Shown: positions 22,411 through 34,460 of the stretch, piece by piece | How positions within the stretch are numbered: the first letter of the stretch is position 1 | Layout of the letters: each line of letters begins with the position of its first letter | NCBI GenBank assembly: GCA_029582155.1 | Contig: CM055899.1 | Location: forward strand, 84,290,056-84,354,055 | Length of the DNA: 64,000 bases | Direction: 5' to 3' | Source of the DNA: Panopea generosa | Taxonomy: Eukaryota; Mollusca; Bivalvia; Adapedonta; Hiatellidae | Made by a program: the position numbers and the translations under genes | The notes under the pieces: model-generated | Database searches by the model: none | What the model was told of the DNA's origin: nothing | The model's input: only the letters and a program-made list of their open reading frames with translations

Positions 22411-25235
22411 AAAAAAAGAAAAAACATTCAACAATTCACCAAATTTATTCTTAAGTATGATTACAACTCCGATCAAACATTCATAAAGCCCTTTTATCAA
22501 ATTGAAAGCAATTTAAAAAGCACATACTAGGAGATTTTAATTTCACCCTTGCATCATGTAGATAGACATATCATTTTCAGAAAAAAAATTGAGGTAACTT
22601 AATTGGTTAGATGCATCTGTAGTTTGATCTCTCCACGGGTGGTTTTGCCTCTGACCGTTGCCAGGCGATAACCTGCTGTCTTTTCTCTATGTTGTATTGT
22701 ACTTATCAGTGACTTTTTTTGTTTCACTTTTGCGTCATGCAGATAGACATGATCATTTTCAGAAAAAAAATATTGAGGCAACTTTGTTGACCTCTTTCGT
22801 TTTGGTCATTCCGTAATCAGTATAACTGTTTATAGAACGAAGCAATGAATGCTGCCAGCCAATATCATACATTGCGCTATTTATAAACATATCAATATTA
22901 TATCATTTTATATTTTCATTAAACAGTTAACGTGTTTCAAATCATTATATTACCACTAAGTGACGCTTACGTACAATCAGAGCTAGTGACGTCATCTGGG
23001 GAAACTCATTGAATGCAAAACTATATATTCTTAGGACGACGCACATGATTAAAAAAGTTCCAGTTGCTTATTGAAACCAGGCCAAACAGGAGTGATCCTA
23101 AACAAAATGATTTGTCATTAAGCCTTAACATATATGAACGGTTACATAAAGAACTGCATTTAAACAATTGTCATAGAAAAGCATATGTCATCGTTATATA
23201 GGTGACATTCTCTTTACTTAAGATAACAACACTTTGTCTCAAGCCGACAATTTAGTGTTAAAAAAGCATATGCCGATAGTCCTGTTTCACCAACACGTAC
23301 TTTTTTTAAGTAGATAACACTCGATGTCGATTTATCTAAATTACGGAACTTTTTACAATGGAACACCTGTATTCAGTGCTCTGTCTTTAATCAATTAATG
23401 AATGCGTTTACTTTTTTGTTAATCCCAAATATTGAAAAAAGATACACATATGTATATACATGTATGTGGCATTTGCGTCAGTTTAAAAAGAATGAGAGAG
23501 AATAACGGTAATTTTTGGATTCCTCTCTGTAAGCGCGAAAATAACACCAATCAGCTTTTGATAATATCTGAAAGGATTGGTACAAATGTTGAAGAGTAGT
23601 TCTGCATTCCAACTGTAAAAAGACATTTAGCTTAAATGGAAATCTAAATACATTTCAAGTGATAACACACGTTTGATATCACTTAAAATGAGAAAATTTA
23701 ATATACAATATGATTTATTATATATATACTTTGTTAGAAAGGGTGGTGTATTCTTGCAGCTGGGAAACTAGTGCTGTATGTTTTTTTACCTTTTTAAATT
23801 CCTGTTTATAGATGGCACCTGTACCATATTGCCAGATTTGAATGATCATGGGCGCGTTTTGTGGAAAATGACAGCATTAAGATATATATAGTGGTACATT
23901 GGAACGGCTTAATATTTGGCCACGGCTACATAGGTGTTATCATACAACTGGACTTTGTTACATATCAATCTAGTCGAATTGTTGTTGTTTTCTTAATACT
24001 CGTATTTTGATGACTTATTGATTTTTTAAGTAATTAATTGATGATATGTCATAGTGCATAATCTTTAACAAAACATCGAAATAGGACATGTATATCATTA
24101 TGATTAGATTAAGTTTTTAGTTTTTATCATATTAAATTGTTTCCAACCATATACATGTAAATGCTGCCTTATTTGTTAGACTGTAGGCTAATATATTTTC
24201 TGCAACTTTTGTACAATACATACCAATAATCTACGAAAGAAACTTTATGCATGTATCTGGGCATAAAGACATATAGAGAATTTGTATTTGTATGATCAAA
24301 GGCTTGACAACGCTTTATAAAAACAAATGAAAACCTTTCTTGAAAAAGAAAACAATAATGTTTTCTCTTCTTAGTTTGAATACTAGTAGTACAGAAAGAG
24401 AACACAAACAAAATGTATCTAATGTAATGCGGTAAGCATGAAGATAAAGTAATTTTCTACTGTCACTAGCTCTCTCTATATATGAAATTAGTTCACCTTT
24501 TTTCTTTCAATTTATTAATAGGACATTGATACTTCATTATATTCGTTATATTCTCTGTCTAGGATTATTTCAACATACACATATATTCATTAACATTCAC
24601 CGATTGTTGTATATATCTGCGTACAATAACAGTTTATCTTATGACTTTATGCCAATACAACCACAAAATATTTGTAACGTTGTACTTTAAGCAAACGTAA
24701 TACAATCAATGATAACGTTATTTATATCACAATAACATAATGCCAGATTTAGTTATAATGTTTACATTAAACGATCGCATGTTCATATGTGTGTCATATT
24801 GTCTCGAAATAAATTAAAATGTTGAATATACCCTTGCATTTTGGTTAGTATGTTATAACAATTATGATAAACTGTACACTATACTTACCTATGATAACTT
24901 GATATTCGTTAAAACCACTAGATAACGCAAGTGTGAGCGGTATTTTGGTTTAACTTTAAATATATTTTTCTAAAAATAGAAAAATAAAACTTTCCCAATA
25001 ATAAGGTGACATACACATAAACTATATAATATACTTATCTTAGCACACTACATCAGTTTAGTCAAACGTTCAGAACAGTTCTCTAATTGTGTTTTCAAAT
25101 TTAATACATAAACATTTAAAACCAATTAAGTTAAAAATTTGATTAACAAATTAGAAGATTCAGATTTTGAACATTGTTTGACATAGAACCAAAGGATATT
25201 TAATGTATACTTACAAAATTCGTTTAGAGAAGAAA

Positions 25236-25463
25236 ATGGAAACACCAACAATGGAAGTGATGGATAAAGATAACGACTTGACCAGGCACATTGGCTGCCA
25301 GTTGAGGCACATTGGTGATTCAATGATGATAATATACAGCGAACGTAAAGATAGACGGAGAAATAACAAGAACCAACCGAGGTTAGCAGACGCCTTGCAG
25401 ACATGGGTGGTGTTCCTCTGGGATTGTGTCGTATGGTTAACACCACACTTACGTGGTGTATAA
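25236..25463 (+). CDS. BH3-only-like small protein 3
   Basis: Predicted 75-residue protein. Residues 19-34 read IGCQLRHIGDSMMIIY, the clearest BH3 core in the window: Leu23, Ile26, Gly27-Asp28, Met30 and Ile33 spaced as on one amphipathic helix face. Residues 35-49 are basic and polar (SERKDRRRNNKNQPR). Residues 55-69 (LQTWVVFLWDCVVWL) are a tryptophan-rich hydrophobic segment that could insert in or dock on a membrane. The start is at 25236 because it has a strong context (A at -3, G at +4) and is conserved at the matching place in both broken copies. An upstream in-frame ATG at 25203 has a poor context and is not conserved. TAA is followed by one base and GTAGGT (donor 25464/25465), and the acceptor TTGCAG ends at 26096. 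Inferred role: a pro-apoptotic ligand of BCL-2 proteins. It is the only intact copy among the three duplicons. Confidence 0.65.
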   Translation: METPTMEVMDKDNDLTRHIGCQLRHIGDSMMIIYSERKDRRRNNKNQPRLADALQTWVVFLWDCVVWLTPHLRGV

Positions 25464-25464
25464 T

Positions 25465-26096
25465 GTAGGTGGATATTACAATATATAATTATTATTGCTT
25501 AAGTGTTGCGTATGTCACAACATGTGGATAGATGTTCTAATCTGAATGTTACGTTGTAAAACATGTTACAATGAAACAAACGCAAGTAAATACCACAGAA
25601 ATAATATGTAACGTTTAAAGAAAATAATTGTGTATTTTCTATAGAATTAGTTTATACTATTTTCCCTAAAGCTGTTTATATTATTTTCGTATGGTACTTG
25701 ATGGTAGTTTCGCTAGTTAAATATATACTGCAATAAAAGTGACATATTGGTCCGGTGGATCCGGATATATTGAAATAGATTAATAAAATGTACACCAGAT
25801 GAAAGATTGTTTAATGTAATTCTATAACATAACAGGCACTTAACCTTTGGAATATAATGTTATAACTGTATTTACTATTTTTATCAAGGTCCTATATAAT
25901 TACATATAGAATCTGTATCGTCAAATCACCCATAACGGGAGTGTATATTGTACGCTAATTGACTTGTCGGCTATCGATGTTATAGCGAATGACGTTGAAA
26001 ATGTTATATCTAATTAAATGCATTGTATAAATTACATATGTCACTAAAACTAAATACTAGTTACTTACTTACTTACTTACTTACTTATATTTGCAG
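25465..26096 (+). other. Predicted intron just after the stop of BH3-like gene 3
   Basis: A 632-nt intron with donor AAT|GTAGGT and acceptor TATATTTGCAG. A (TTAC)n microsatellite (about 26060-26087) forms much of the tract before the acceptor. The intron of broken copy B is also 632 nt by the same landmarks, and that of C about 605 nt. Confidence 0.45.
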
Positions 26097-26751
26097 GTAA
26101 CACTCCTGGTTTCAAGACCTAAACAATCAGGAAACAAATGTCGGATATACGAACGATTCGTATATCTGCTTGAAAATGACGAAAAGCGAAGATGTGTGGG
26201 CTTCAAGAATAGACATGATGGACATACGAGAAGGGAGAGACTGTCAGCGTATGGGAGTGAATAGAATTGTGTTGCTATAATTCTATATTATGTTTTAATG
26301 CGAATGATTCCTGTCAATGAATGTGATGGTTATATTGAAATTGAATGATAATAATACTAAAATGATGTAAACATAGCAGAGGACACATAGCATTATTCAC
26401 ATTTTAACTGACTCTTAAGGAATATATGTCACATTGATGTCAAATGCAATTATATTGAACGCCGTTTTCTTAGTGTATTAACAAGCATATTGGATTATGT
26501 CGATGCATGCCTACGTAATAACTTAAGTCACGTGTCAGAGAATACTCTGTAATTGTAGCGCATGATATTTACTGAGACGAAACTATTACTAAATTAATAT
26601 GGATAAATAGGACAATGCATGTACTAAATGTGTACCATAGTATCGATATTTGCGGAGACCATAATAAATCCTGTTTTGCACGACTCGTGGTTCACATGAG
26701 TTCATCGTTTGATTATATTATATGCAACTTCATATTTTGCTGATGAATAAA
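26097..26751 (+). other. Possible terminal exon of BH3-like gene 3, AATAAA at 26746
   Basis: It starts GTAACACTCCTGG after the acceptor and contains AATAAA at 26746-26751. The sequence is conserved in duplicons B (from 33571) and C (from 40819). In A the frame continuing directly from the acceptor (GTA ACA CTC) is open for about 55 codons to a TAG. In B and C a different frame is open, and A has a stop plus a 13-nt gap in that frame. Substitutions among copies fall at all codon positions, so I favour untranslated exon. Confidence 0.35.
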
Positions 26752-27860
26752 AATGATTCATAAAATACGTTTAGTTTTGTTTTTTGACATGCTAACTAAG
26801 AGTTTATCACTAAAATCATTCCTGTCTAAGACAGCCACTTAAGGAGACCCCTGATGGCAGATGACTGCTTAATACAGATTGATTAAAAGTGAAATTATTA
26901 AAATCGTCAATATAAAATGTGACTATTTAAGACAAGTAGTTGTTTCAACGAGTTATTAATGACATCCAATCTTATAGTAGGTGTGTGGGTTGGGGATTAG
27001 GTGATATGTAACGTTTGATCAAAACAAATGTCCTTACGTTAGTAATCACATTTAAGGCGTTTATACTGAGCTCGAACCTCTAGTTTAATTTCCTGGGTGT
27101 GGAGCTATATATATTGTAATGCCCCGTATATTGACAGTCTGTAATTTATCGGACATCTATTTAAAGTATCAACTTACGCTATTTTAAATGTTTTGTTTCG
27201 TTTTACATTTCATGTCAAGTCATCATTTACCCAATATTGTATCTTTCAACAGCGTCATTGTTGACCTAGTTTCATGGCTAGATAAAATGTGTTATCTGTA
27301 AACACTTCTCTGTTATTGTTTGATCATGCTTTTATCCGCCATTTTGGGTGTTGACAGTATTGCATGATGGGAATTGTTGTCATAGCGACTAGCAAGCATA
27401 GTAAACTTTAGAACTTCAGAATCCTTTTATATTTATTAAAAGTTAAAGTTTATAGCAGTGAAGATTATTATTTAAATGTAAGAATCATATTGAATAGTTA
27501 TTTGTTTATTGACTTGTAGTAAATTTTAATAATACTTCATTCAATTTAGTGTTTTAATCTTGAAATTCAATCGATCAGTTACGCGCGGTTTGAGCGCACA
27601 ATAAAGTTGGTGCGCTTGGTGCGCTAACTCTGGTTACGATTGTGCGCTGTTTGCGCACAATGTAAATGGTGTACTTTTTAACGTTAAAGTGCACAATATA
27701 GTCGGTGCTCTCCCTAGTGCACATAGTTATTGGTGCGCCGCACCAATAGTTTCGGTGTGCGTATATAAGGAGTGCACACCTTTAGTAGAGGACTCCGATT
27801 TTCACTTTCTTAAATACTCATTGCCATTTTTTTGTTTTATTTATAAATACAGCAGGGTTC

Positions 27861-27861
<1 letters not shown>

Positions 27862-27925
<64 letters not shown>
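27862..27925. repeat. (TTTA)n microsatellite
   Basis: About 16 tandem TTTA units. The Leu-Phe-Ile-Tyr frame across it is spurious. Confidence 0.95.
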
Positions 27926-28964
27926 TTCAGAAAGTAACTAAGTAACCATTTTAAAGTGAAGTTATATATTACACCTTTTAAACTGTAATTTTGGTACTTT
28001 AAATAGTTTTTAAAGTAACAATAATGTAAGTAATATTCAGACTTAGTCAAAGTTGATAATTTATTGATTTATTGTATGAGACAACTGGACGCAATATAAT
28101 TTAAAGCTAATATATATATATATCTGTATTGATCATTTCTACTTTGAAATCGTTTTGAATATTACAATCTGTTAATTTACTCATGGAAATAAAAGAGTAA
28201 AACTTAGATCATTGTTTTTATACTTTAACCTGCCTAGTTAGTACTTATTTTTAAGTTCCATACTTTTAAGTTATTTATTCACGGAGTCAGTTTTATTTAC
28301 ATCCTGTCTGAGTTTTTACCTACTGGCATAGAACGAACCTTGTACAAAACACGTTACACGAGCTCGTAACAATATGATCTCAAGATAGTATTTTATACGA
28401 CTCGGACGCTGACTGTTCAGCTTTATAAATAAACACAACAACAATAAGAACAATCACATTATTTAAAAAATGAAACTGATTCCAAATAAATATACATATA
28501 TGCAAGTTATAATGAATCTAAATTAATTAAATAGACAAGACCAGATTTGAACACTGGCAGCATACGGGTAGTCTGACATTTATCAGATTTTTTATAAGAT
28601 TAACTTTAGGTCAGCAAAATAGCAATAACAGTAAAACATAATTTGTTAAGCTCTGTGTAAGCTCTAGGTACGATTTTCACTAAGCTACAGGACTACTATT
28701 ATTTTATTGATCCATGACACATAACTCTATTAAATTTATTTGTTTTCGTGCGTCATATTTTCTCTATTTCCTACTTAAAAATTATATTACAATTTCTCAC
28801 ACAATTGCTAGAAAAGTAAAACACATGTCATTGTTTATGTAACCATGCAAGATTACCATGATCAGATCATCTTATACATTTGGAACTGTCTTATAGAAAT
28901 ATAATAACCAAAAATGAGAAATCGTGTTTCCATTCATCAATATACCACATAGAAGAGTTATCGT

Positions 28965-29345
28965 ATGTATGGATGTTTGGGTGTATGGATGGTTGTATGG
29001 GTGAATGGTTGTATGGTTGTATGGGTGTATTGGTGATTGTATGGGTGTATGGGAGTATGGATGTATGGATGTATGGGTGTATGGGTGTACGGTTGTACGG
29101 TTGTATGGGTGTATGGTTGTATGGGTGTATGTATGTATGGTTGTTTGAATGTATGGGTGTATGGATATATGGATGTATTGTTGTATGGATGTATTGGTGT
29201 ATGGATGTATGGTGTATGAGTGTATCGATGTATTGGTGTATGTATGTACGGGTGTATGGATGTATGGGTGTATGGATATGATATATGGGTGTACGGGTGT
29301 ATGTATATATGGGTGTATTGGTGTATGGGTGTATGGGTGTATGTA
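28965..29345. repeat. Octamer minisatellite (TGTATGGN)n in duplicon A
   Basis: About 48 copies of an 8-bp unit, TGTATGG followed by G, A or T. Because 8 and 3 share no factor and the unit lacks stops, all frames stay open. The minus strand reads His-Pro-Tyr-Thr-type repeats and the plus strand Tyr-Gly-Cys-Met-type repeats. These are not proteins. The matching array in duplicon B is at 35645-36075. Confidence 0.95.
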
Positions 29346-31039
29346 GTGGTCGAACACACTGTGAACAGAATAAGGCACAAACAAATTGTTATTTTGTAAC
29401 ACATATCCCATAATGAGTTTATTTGTTTCAAAAGCACGGTTTGAAATGACTTCTTTTAATGGCACTATTTATGGACAAAACTATTGTGTTTTAATTTAAA
29501 AAATGACGCATACAGCTTGTATTTAGGAACGTTTTACTTCCGTCATTTTATAAAAATAAAAACTTAATTAGAAAATAAGCCGATACTTCCTTATTGGCAT
29601 TATACCAATTGTAATATCCACCTGTATCAATAAACAATTACAATAATATACTACATAAGGGTTAACTGTCATTTAATATTGCATTGACTTTACTCGAGCT
29701 ATTGACTTTGCTCAAATGTTTTCGTCAGACAATCTAGTAAATGTATTAACTATCAAGATAATATAGTATTGCCAGACAATCTAATAATTATACAAATCAC
29801 GTGGTACAAGGTTAGGTATAAAGATTAAGACATAGCAGTTCTGTTCTTATAATTAACAATAGCCAACAAATAGCCTTTCACGGTGAACAAATATGACTAG
29901 TTTTCATGTGATAAGGGTGTGATTACCAAATGATTAAACGTTTTGTATTTTTAAACGGTAACTGAGCTAGCGTGCCATTGATAAGATGTTTATATCCACA
30001 ATGACTGTGCAGGATACCGAATACAATCTTATTGCAGTGACTTCAAGGTTATACATTTGGTTCTATTGCACATGACGCATCGATCGACATGCGATTGATA
30101 TATCAGACGGAAAACAATAACAAACGCCAATATAATCACAGAAATGGGGATGGTAGTTTGAACTCAGAAGATATAGCGTATAATATGGGTGTCTTCCACA
30201 TGGAGATGCAATATCTTGAGAGGGAGAGGCAGTGTCTATTAATAAAATAAAATGAAATAAAAACGAAAATGAATCGCTTTTTTACAAAACATCTCGATAC
30301 TTTAAGCAGTATTGATTTTCAGCTCTTAATATTCTTATAAAATAGTCAAGAACCAAGCACACTCCTCAGATCCGTATTGTTTTAAACAGGAAAACAGATA
30401 ATTAAAAATCCGGCTTCAAACCAGAATTTGTACGCGAATTCTTGTTCCTCTCGAATATTGAATTAATGCGACACATTTTAAGCAGACTTGGTGATATCTA
30501 AATATACCAGAGGAAAGTACGCAAGCTATTTATAATTTAATATTGCGCATTAATTATGGATGTTTATATTCTGAAAAGTTATTCAAACTGAAAAATGGCA
30601 TTGATTGTTTTTTTTTTCAATTTTTAATTGTGGCCGCAGCTGGTAAATGGACAAATAGTCTTGACCAAACGAAGGCCAAAGCTGGCAACTGCCACTTCGG
30701 TATTACAGGGAGAATACGCGTTGAATTATTCTAATCATGTTATATATAAGGAGGACCTATATTTCTCTCTAATTCCTTGTATTTAAAAGATGATTTAAGA
30801 AAAACAAACTACCCCCCTCAAAACAGTGCTATTCTATTTCTACAACATAACCATGCGCTGTTCAAATCAAAATAATTAACAAATGTATACAATAAATTAA
30901 TAACCAAAGTATTTAAGATAATTCTTGTAATTTTTGGCCACTGCAAGGTTATGTCGAAGAAATAAATCAACACTTTTAAAAGAATGTTTTAGTGATTTTT
31001 GCTGTATGTACGAGTACGTATAAGCGTTTCTTTACCCTC

Positions 31040-31460
31040 GCGCTTAGCTCTAGACATTTTGGTGAGCAGGAACAGACCAATACGATGCCAGTGGACAGCA
31101 TCGGCAGATTCGCTACCCCTCCCGGTGCTGCACCACTGGCTGGATAAGGCGATTACTCTCTAAGCTGTTTCTCGGCGATATGATGTTCCATTTTCTGTGC
31201 TTGATCAAGTTGTTGAGATATTTTTTGTCGAGCTTGAAGTTGCTGCTAACTGGGTCAATTTCAACCCGCTGAGCTTGAAGCATTGCGTTAAAGCGATTTG
31301 AAACTGAAGTGGTCAAACAGACGATACGCCCGACGATGTACATCCTAGGAAGATTCTTGTAGATATGATGATTGAAGATGATTAAAGATGTTTCTTGAAG
31401 ACAATTCTCGTGATAAGTTGATTTTGTAGATATGGAGATTCCCGTCAAAAGATGTTTCTT
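31040..31460 (-). pseudogene. Coding-like remnant, glutamine-rich coiled coil (low confidence)
   Basis: Between duplicons A and B the base composition rises. On the minus strand one frame is open for 112 codons. A different minus-strand frame contains QQLQARQKISQQLDQAQKME and further heptad-like sequence up to a stop near 31160, which looks more like a genuine coiled coil. Two competing frames and stops on both sides suggest a decayed fragment of a gene or retrocopy. I do not recognise the family. Confidence 0.25.
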
Positions 31461-31582
31461 GGAGGAGTTGTATTACTGCAGTAGCATGCTGATTCTTGTT
31501 GAATATCCACAACGACCCTTTTTAACACCACGTTAATAACATAAAATCGATGATAGGTTAAAAACGCGACCCACTTAGAAGG

Positions 31583-31640
31583 ATGGAGCTTGTCCAGGAG
31601 GAGTCCGCCCTGCTCGACAGCCGCTTGAAGAGTGATGAGA
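31583..31640 (+). pseudogene. Short coding-like GC-rich fragment
   Basis: The frame reads MELVQEESALLDSRLKSDE, then turns into AT-rich non-coding-looking sequence. Codon use stands out from its surroundings. It may be part of the same inserted remnant as 31040-31460 but in the opposite orientation. Family not recognised. Confidence 0.2.
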
Positions 31641-31685
31641 TTTTTGCTGTATACATGTTTACATGTTTATACATATTACATATGA

Positions 31686-31720
31686 TATCAGTGACCTATA
31701 TTATAATTAGGTCACTGATA
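31686..31720. repeat. 13-bp perfect inverted repeat (TATCAGTGACCTA)
   Basis: Arms 31686-31698 and 31708-31720 are separated by 9 nt. Copies of the palindrome and its flank (AATCAATGCAC / AATCAATACAC) recur at 49502-49530 and, inverted and degraded, near 38110-38165. It is probably part of a dispersed non-autonomous element. Confidence 0.7.
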
Positions 31721-32711
31721 ATAGTGACAAATCAATGCACATACTCCTTGTGTTCGGTGTTGTTTATCCTAAGTTTGTAATGATAACTAAATATAAAAGT
31801 AGAAAAATGTGATTTTGCAATCTCTTGTGCCCGTAGTTTTAATCTTGCCCTCTATTTATATGACTTATTTGAGACGGGATGAGCTGGGTTTGATGCATCA
31901 TAAAAGTGAGTTCAATCTTTCCAGTGATAGTTTTGCTCTGACTGTTGCCAGGCGATAACCTGCTGTCATATTGTACTTATCTGTGACTTTATTAATTTCA
32001 CTATTGTGTCATGTAGATAGAGAATGATCATTTTCAGAATAATATTGAGGCAACGTCATTGACACTCTTTCGTTTTGGTATTTCCGTAATCAGTATAACT
32101 GTATATAGAGCGAACAATGAATGCTGCCTGCCAATGTCATGCATTACGCTATTTATAAACAATTATATCATTTTATATTTTTATGAAAAAGTTAAAGCGT
32201 TTTAAATGATTATATTACCACTATATGACGCTTATATATATTACAAACAAAAAATTTAGCTCTCATTGGACGACGCACAAGAAGAAAAGTCCCAGTTTCT
32301 GCGGGCAACAAGACAAATCATATGCTCTTAATTCATATGTTAAGATACCATTGCATGTTGGTTAATATGTTATAACAATTATAATACGTAATAAACTGCA
32401 CGATATATCTGTTACACAAATGTGAAAAATTATTTTAGTTTAACATTAAACATATCTTTTATAAAAATAGATCAATAAAACTTTCCAAATAAGGTAACAT
32501 ACATTAACTATATAATGCATTTACCTTAATACAATACACAAGCGTTCTAAACATTTCCGTGATTATGATTTCATAATTATTACATAAACATACAAAAACC
32601 AGCTAAATTAACAATTTGACTCACAAAGTAGAATATTCATTTTTTGAACATTGTTTGACATAGAATCGAAGGATTTTAAAGTTTACTTACAGAATTCGTT
32701 TAGAGAAAGGA

Positions 32712-32913
32712 ATGCTGACACCGACAATGGGGATGAGGGATCTAGATAGCTACTTGACGCAGCACATTGGCTGCCAGTCGAGGCACATTGGGGGATTCAA
32801 TGATGAAAATATACAGCATATGTAAAGATAGGCTGAGAAATAACGCGAACTTACAGAGGTTAGCAAACGCCGTCGAGACATGGTTGGTGTTCATCCGGGA
32901 GTTTGTCGTGTGA
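32712..32913 (+). pseudogene. Broken BH3-only-like copy, frameshift in the BH3 core
   Basis: It aligns throughout with the gene at 25236. The ATG at 32712 is kept, but one extra base in the G run at about 32789-32794 shifts the frame exactly at the Gly-Asp of the BH3 motif, and the shifted frame stops at 32823-32825 after 37 codons. The key BH3 leucine codon has also become Ser (TTG to TCG). Downstream of the shift the old frame is still recognisable up to a TGA at 32911, including hydrophobic-tail codons. It is a pseudogene unless the frame is altered by a sequencing error in the G run. Confidence 0.7.
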
Positions 32914-33514
32914 TTAACACCATATCTACATGTATAATGTAGGTGGATATTACAATATTTCATTATCATTGTTAAAGTGTTTTGATGTTACAAACAGTGG
33001 ATAGATGTTCTAATCGTAATGTAACATTGTAAAACATGTAACAATGAAACAAACGCGAGTAAATATCATAAAAATAATTCGTTATGTTTAAAGTACACAA
33101 CTGTGATTTTTCTATGGAATTAGTTTTCCTTAAAAATATACTTATTCCTTCGACGCTTGATGTAGTTTCGCTATTTAATTCTAATACTGCTATAAAAGAG
33201 ACACATTGGTCCGTTGGATCCGAAATTTGCGATGCCAAAAATAAAATTTACACCAAACGAAAGGTTGTTTAAAGTTGTTTTATAATATAGCAGGAACTAA
33301 GCCTATGGAATAAATTCAATAACTTTATTTACTATTTTTATCAAGGTCCTGTATAACTACTTAATAAACCTGTATCGACAAATCACCCATAACAGGAGTG
33401 CAAATCGTACGCATTACTGCCTTGTCGGCTATCAATTTTAAAGCAAATGACGTAGAAAAGGTTATATCTCATTAAATGTATTGTATAAAATTCATATGTC
33501 ACTAAAATTGAATT

Positions 33515-33562
33515 TCACTCACTCACTCACTCACTCACTCACTCACTTACTTACTTACTTAT
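33515..33562. repeat. (ACTC)n then (TTAC)n microsatellite before the acceptor
   Basis: Tetranucleotide tract just upstream of the acceptor ending at 33570, at the same place as the (TTAC)n tract in duplicon A and the shorter tract in C (about 40787-40808). Confidence 0.9.
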
Positions 33563-33570
33563 AATTACAG

Positions 33571-34460
33571 ATAACACTCCTGGTTTGAAGGCCTTAACAA
33601 TCAGAAAACAAAAGTCGGATATACAAACGATGTGCATAACTGCTGCTGGAATGTACTTGTTAATAACGAAAAGAGAAGATGCCTGGGCTCCAATAATAGA
33701 CATTCTGGACATACGAGAAGGGGGAGACAGTCAACGTACGGGAGTGAATAGAATTGTGTCGCTTTAATTCTATATCATGTTTTGCTGCGGATGACTCCTA
33801 TCGATGAATGTGATGGGAAACTATGTAAAAGAATTAAGAAGGATCAAATACATTATACGTTAGTTAAATATAAAAGCATATAAGGAAGAAATTTGGTGGA
33901 AGCAAAATTAAAAAAGAATTTCGCGTATGGTTATTTTGAAATTGAATGATCTGTAGTGACAATAATAAGATTAGGTAACAATACTAAAATGATGTGAACA
34001 TATCAAAGGACACATGGCAATATTTACATTTTATCAGACGTAAGCTTATCTTAATTTAGAATATATGTTACCTAAATGACAAATGCAATTATATTGAACG
34101 CCGTTTCAATAAGTTAGCTGACTTGGTGTATTAACAGAAATGGATTACAATCATATTGGTTTACGTCGATTCAATAATATAAGTTCATGCTTACATACTA
34201 ACTTAAGTCACGTGTCAGAGAATACTCTGTAACAGCAGCGTATATGATTTACAGAGACGAAATTATAGCTAAAATGATATAAATGAATATGACAATGCAT
34301 ATACTAATTGTGTACCATAATATCGCTATTCGAGGAGACTGATTAACCATAATTGATCCCGTTTTACATGACTCGTGGTTCACATAATTTATCTAGATTT
34401 CATCTTTTGGTTAAACTATCTGCAGCTTTATATTTTGTTGATGGATAAACAATTAATCAT
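33571..34460 (+). pseudogene. Second exon of broken copy B
   Basis: Homologous to 26097-26751. A frame from the acceptor is open for 65 codons to a TAA at about 33765, reading NTPGFK near the start and DILDIREGGDSQRTGVNRIV near the end. The same frame is open in C but broken in A. Substitutions are spread over all codon positions. Probably untranslated exon sequence. Confidence 0.3.

Larger units (their letters stand above)
22620..30970. repeat. Segmental duplicon A (carries BH3-like gene 3)
   Basis: It shares ordered blocks with B (31.9-36.7 kb) and C (36.7-49.8 kb). These are the TTGCCAGGCGATAACCTGC block (22.66 kb), the BH3-like exon (25.24), the second exon (26.10), TAAGTCACGTGTCAGAGAAT (26.52), the CATGATCAGATC block (28.86), AACAGAATAAGGC (29.37) and AACTGCCACTTC (30.69). 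Order and orientation are the same in all three copies, apart from deletions and insertions. Boundaries are approximate. Confidence 0.8.

Noticed and set aside
25203..25235. Longer start for BH3-like gene 3 at the upstream ATG
   Set aside because: Poor initiation context, and not conserved in the copies at 32712 and 39986, while the ATG at 25236 is.
28872..29465. Long frames on both strands reading His-Pro-Tyr-Thr or Tyr-Gly-Cys-Met repeats
   Set aside because: An 8-bp tandem repeat without stops keeps all frames open; the same happens at 35805-36167.
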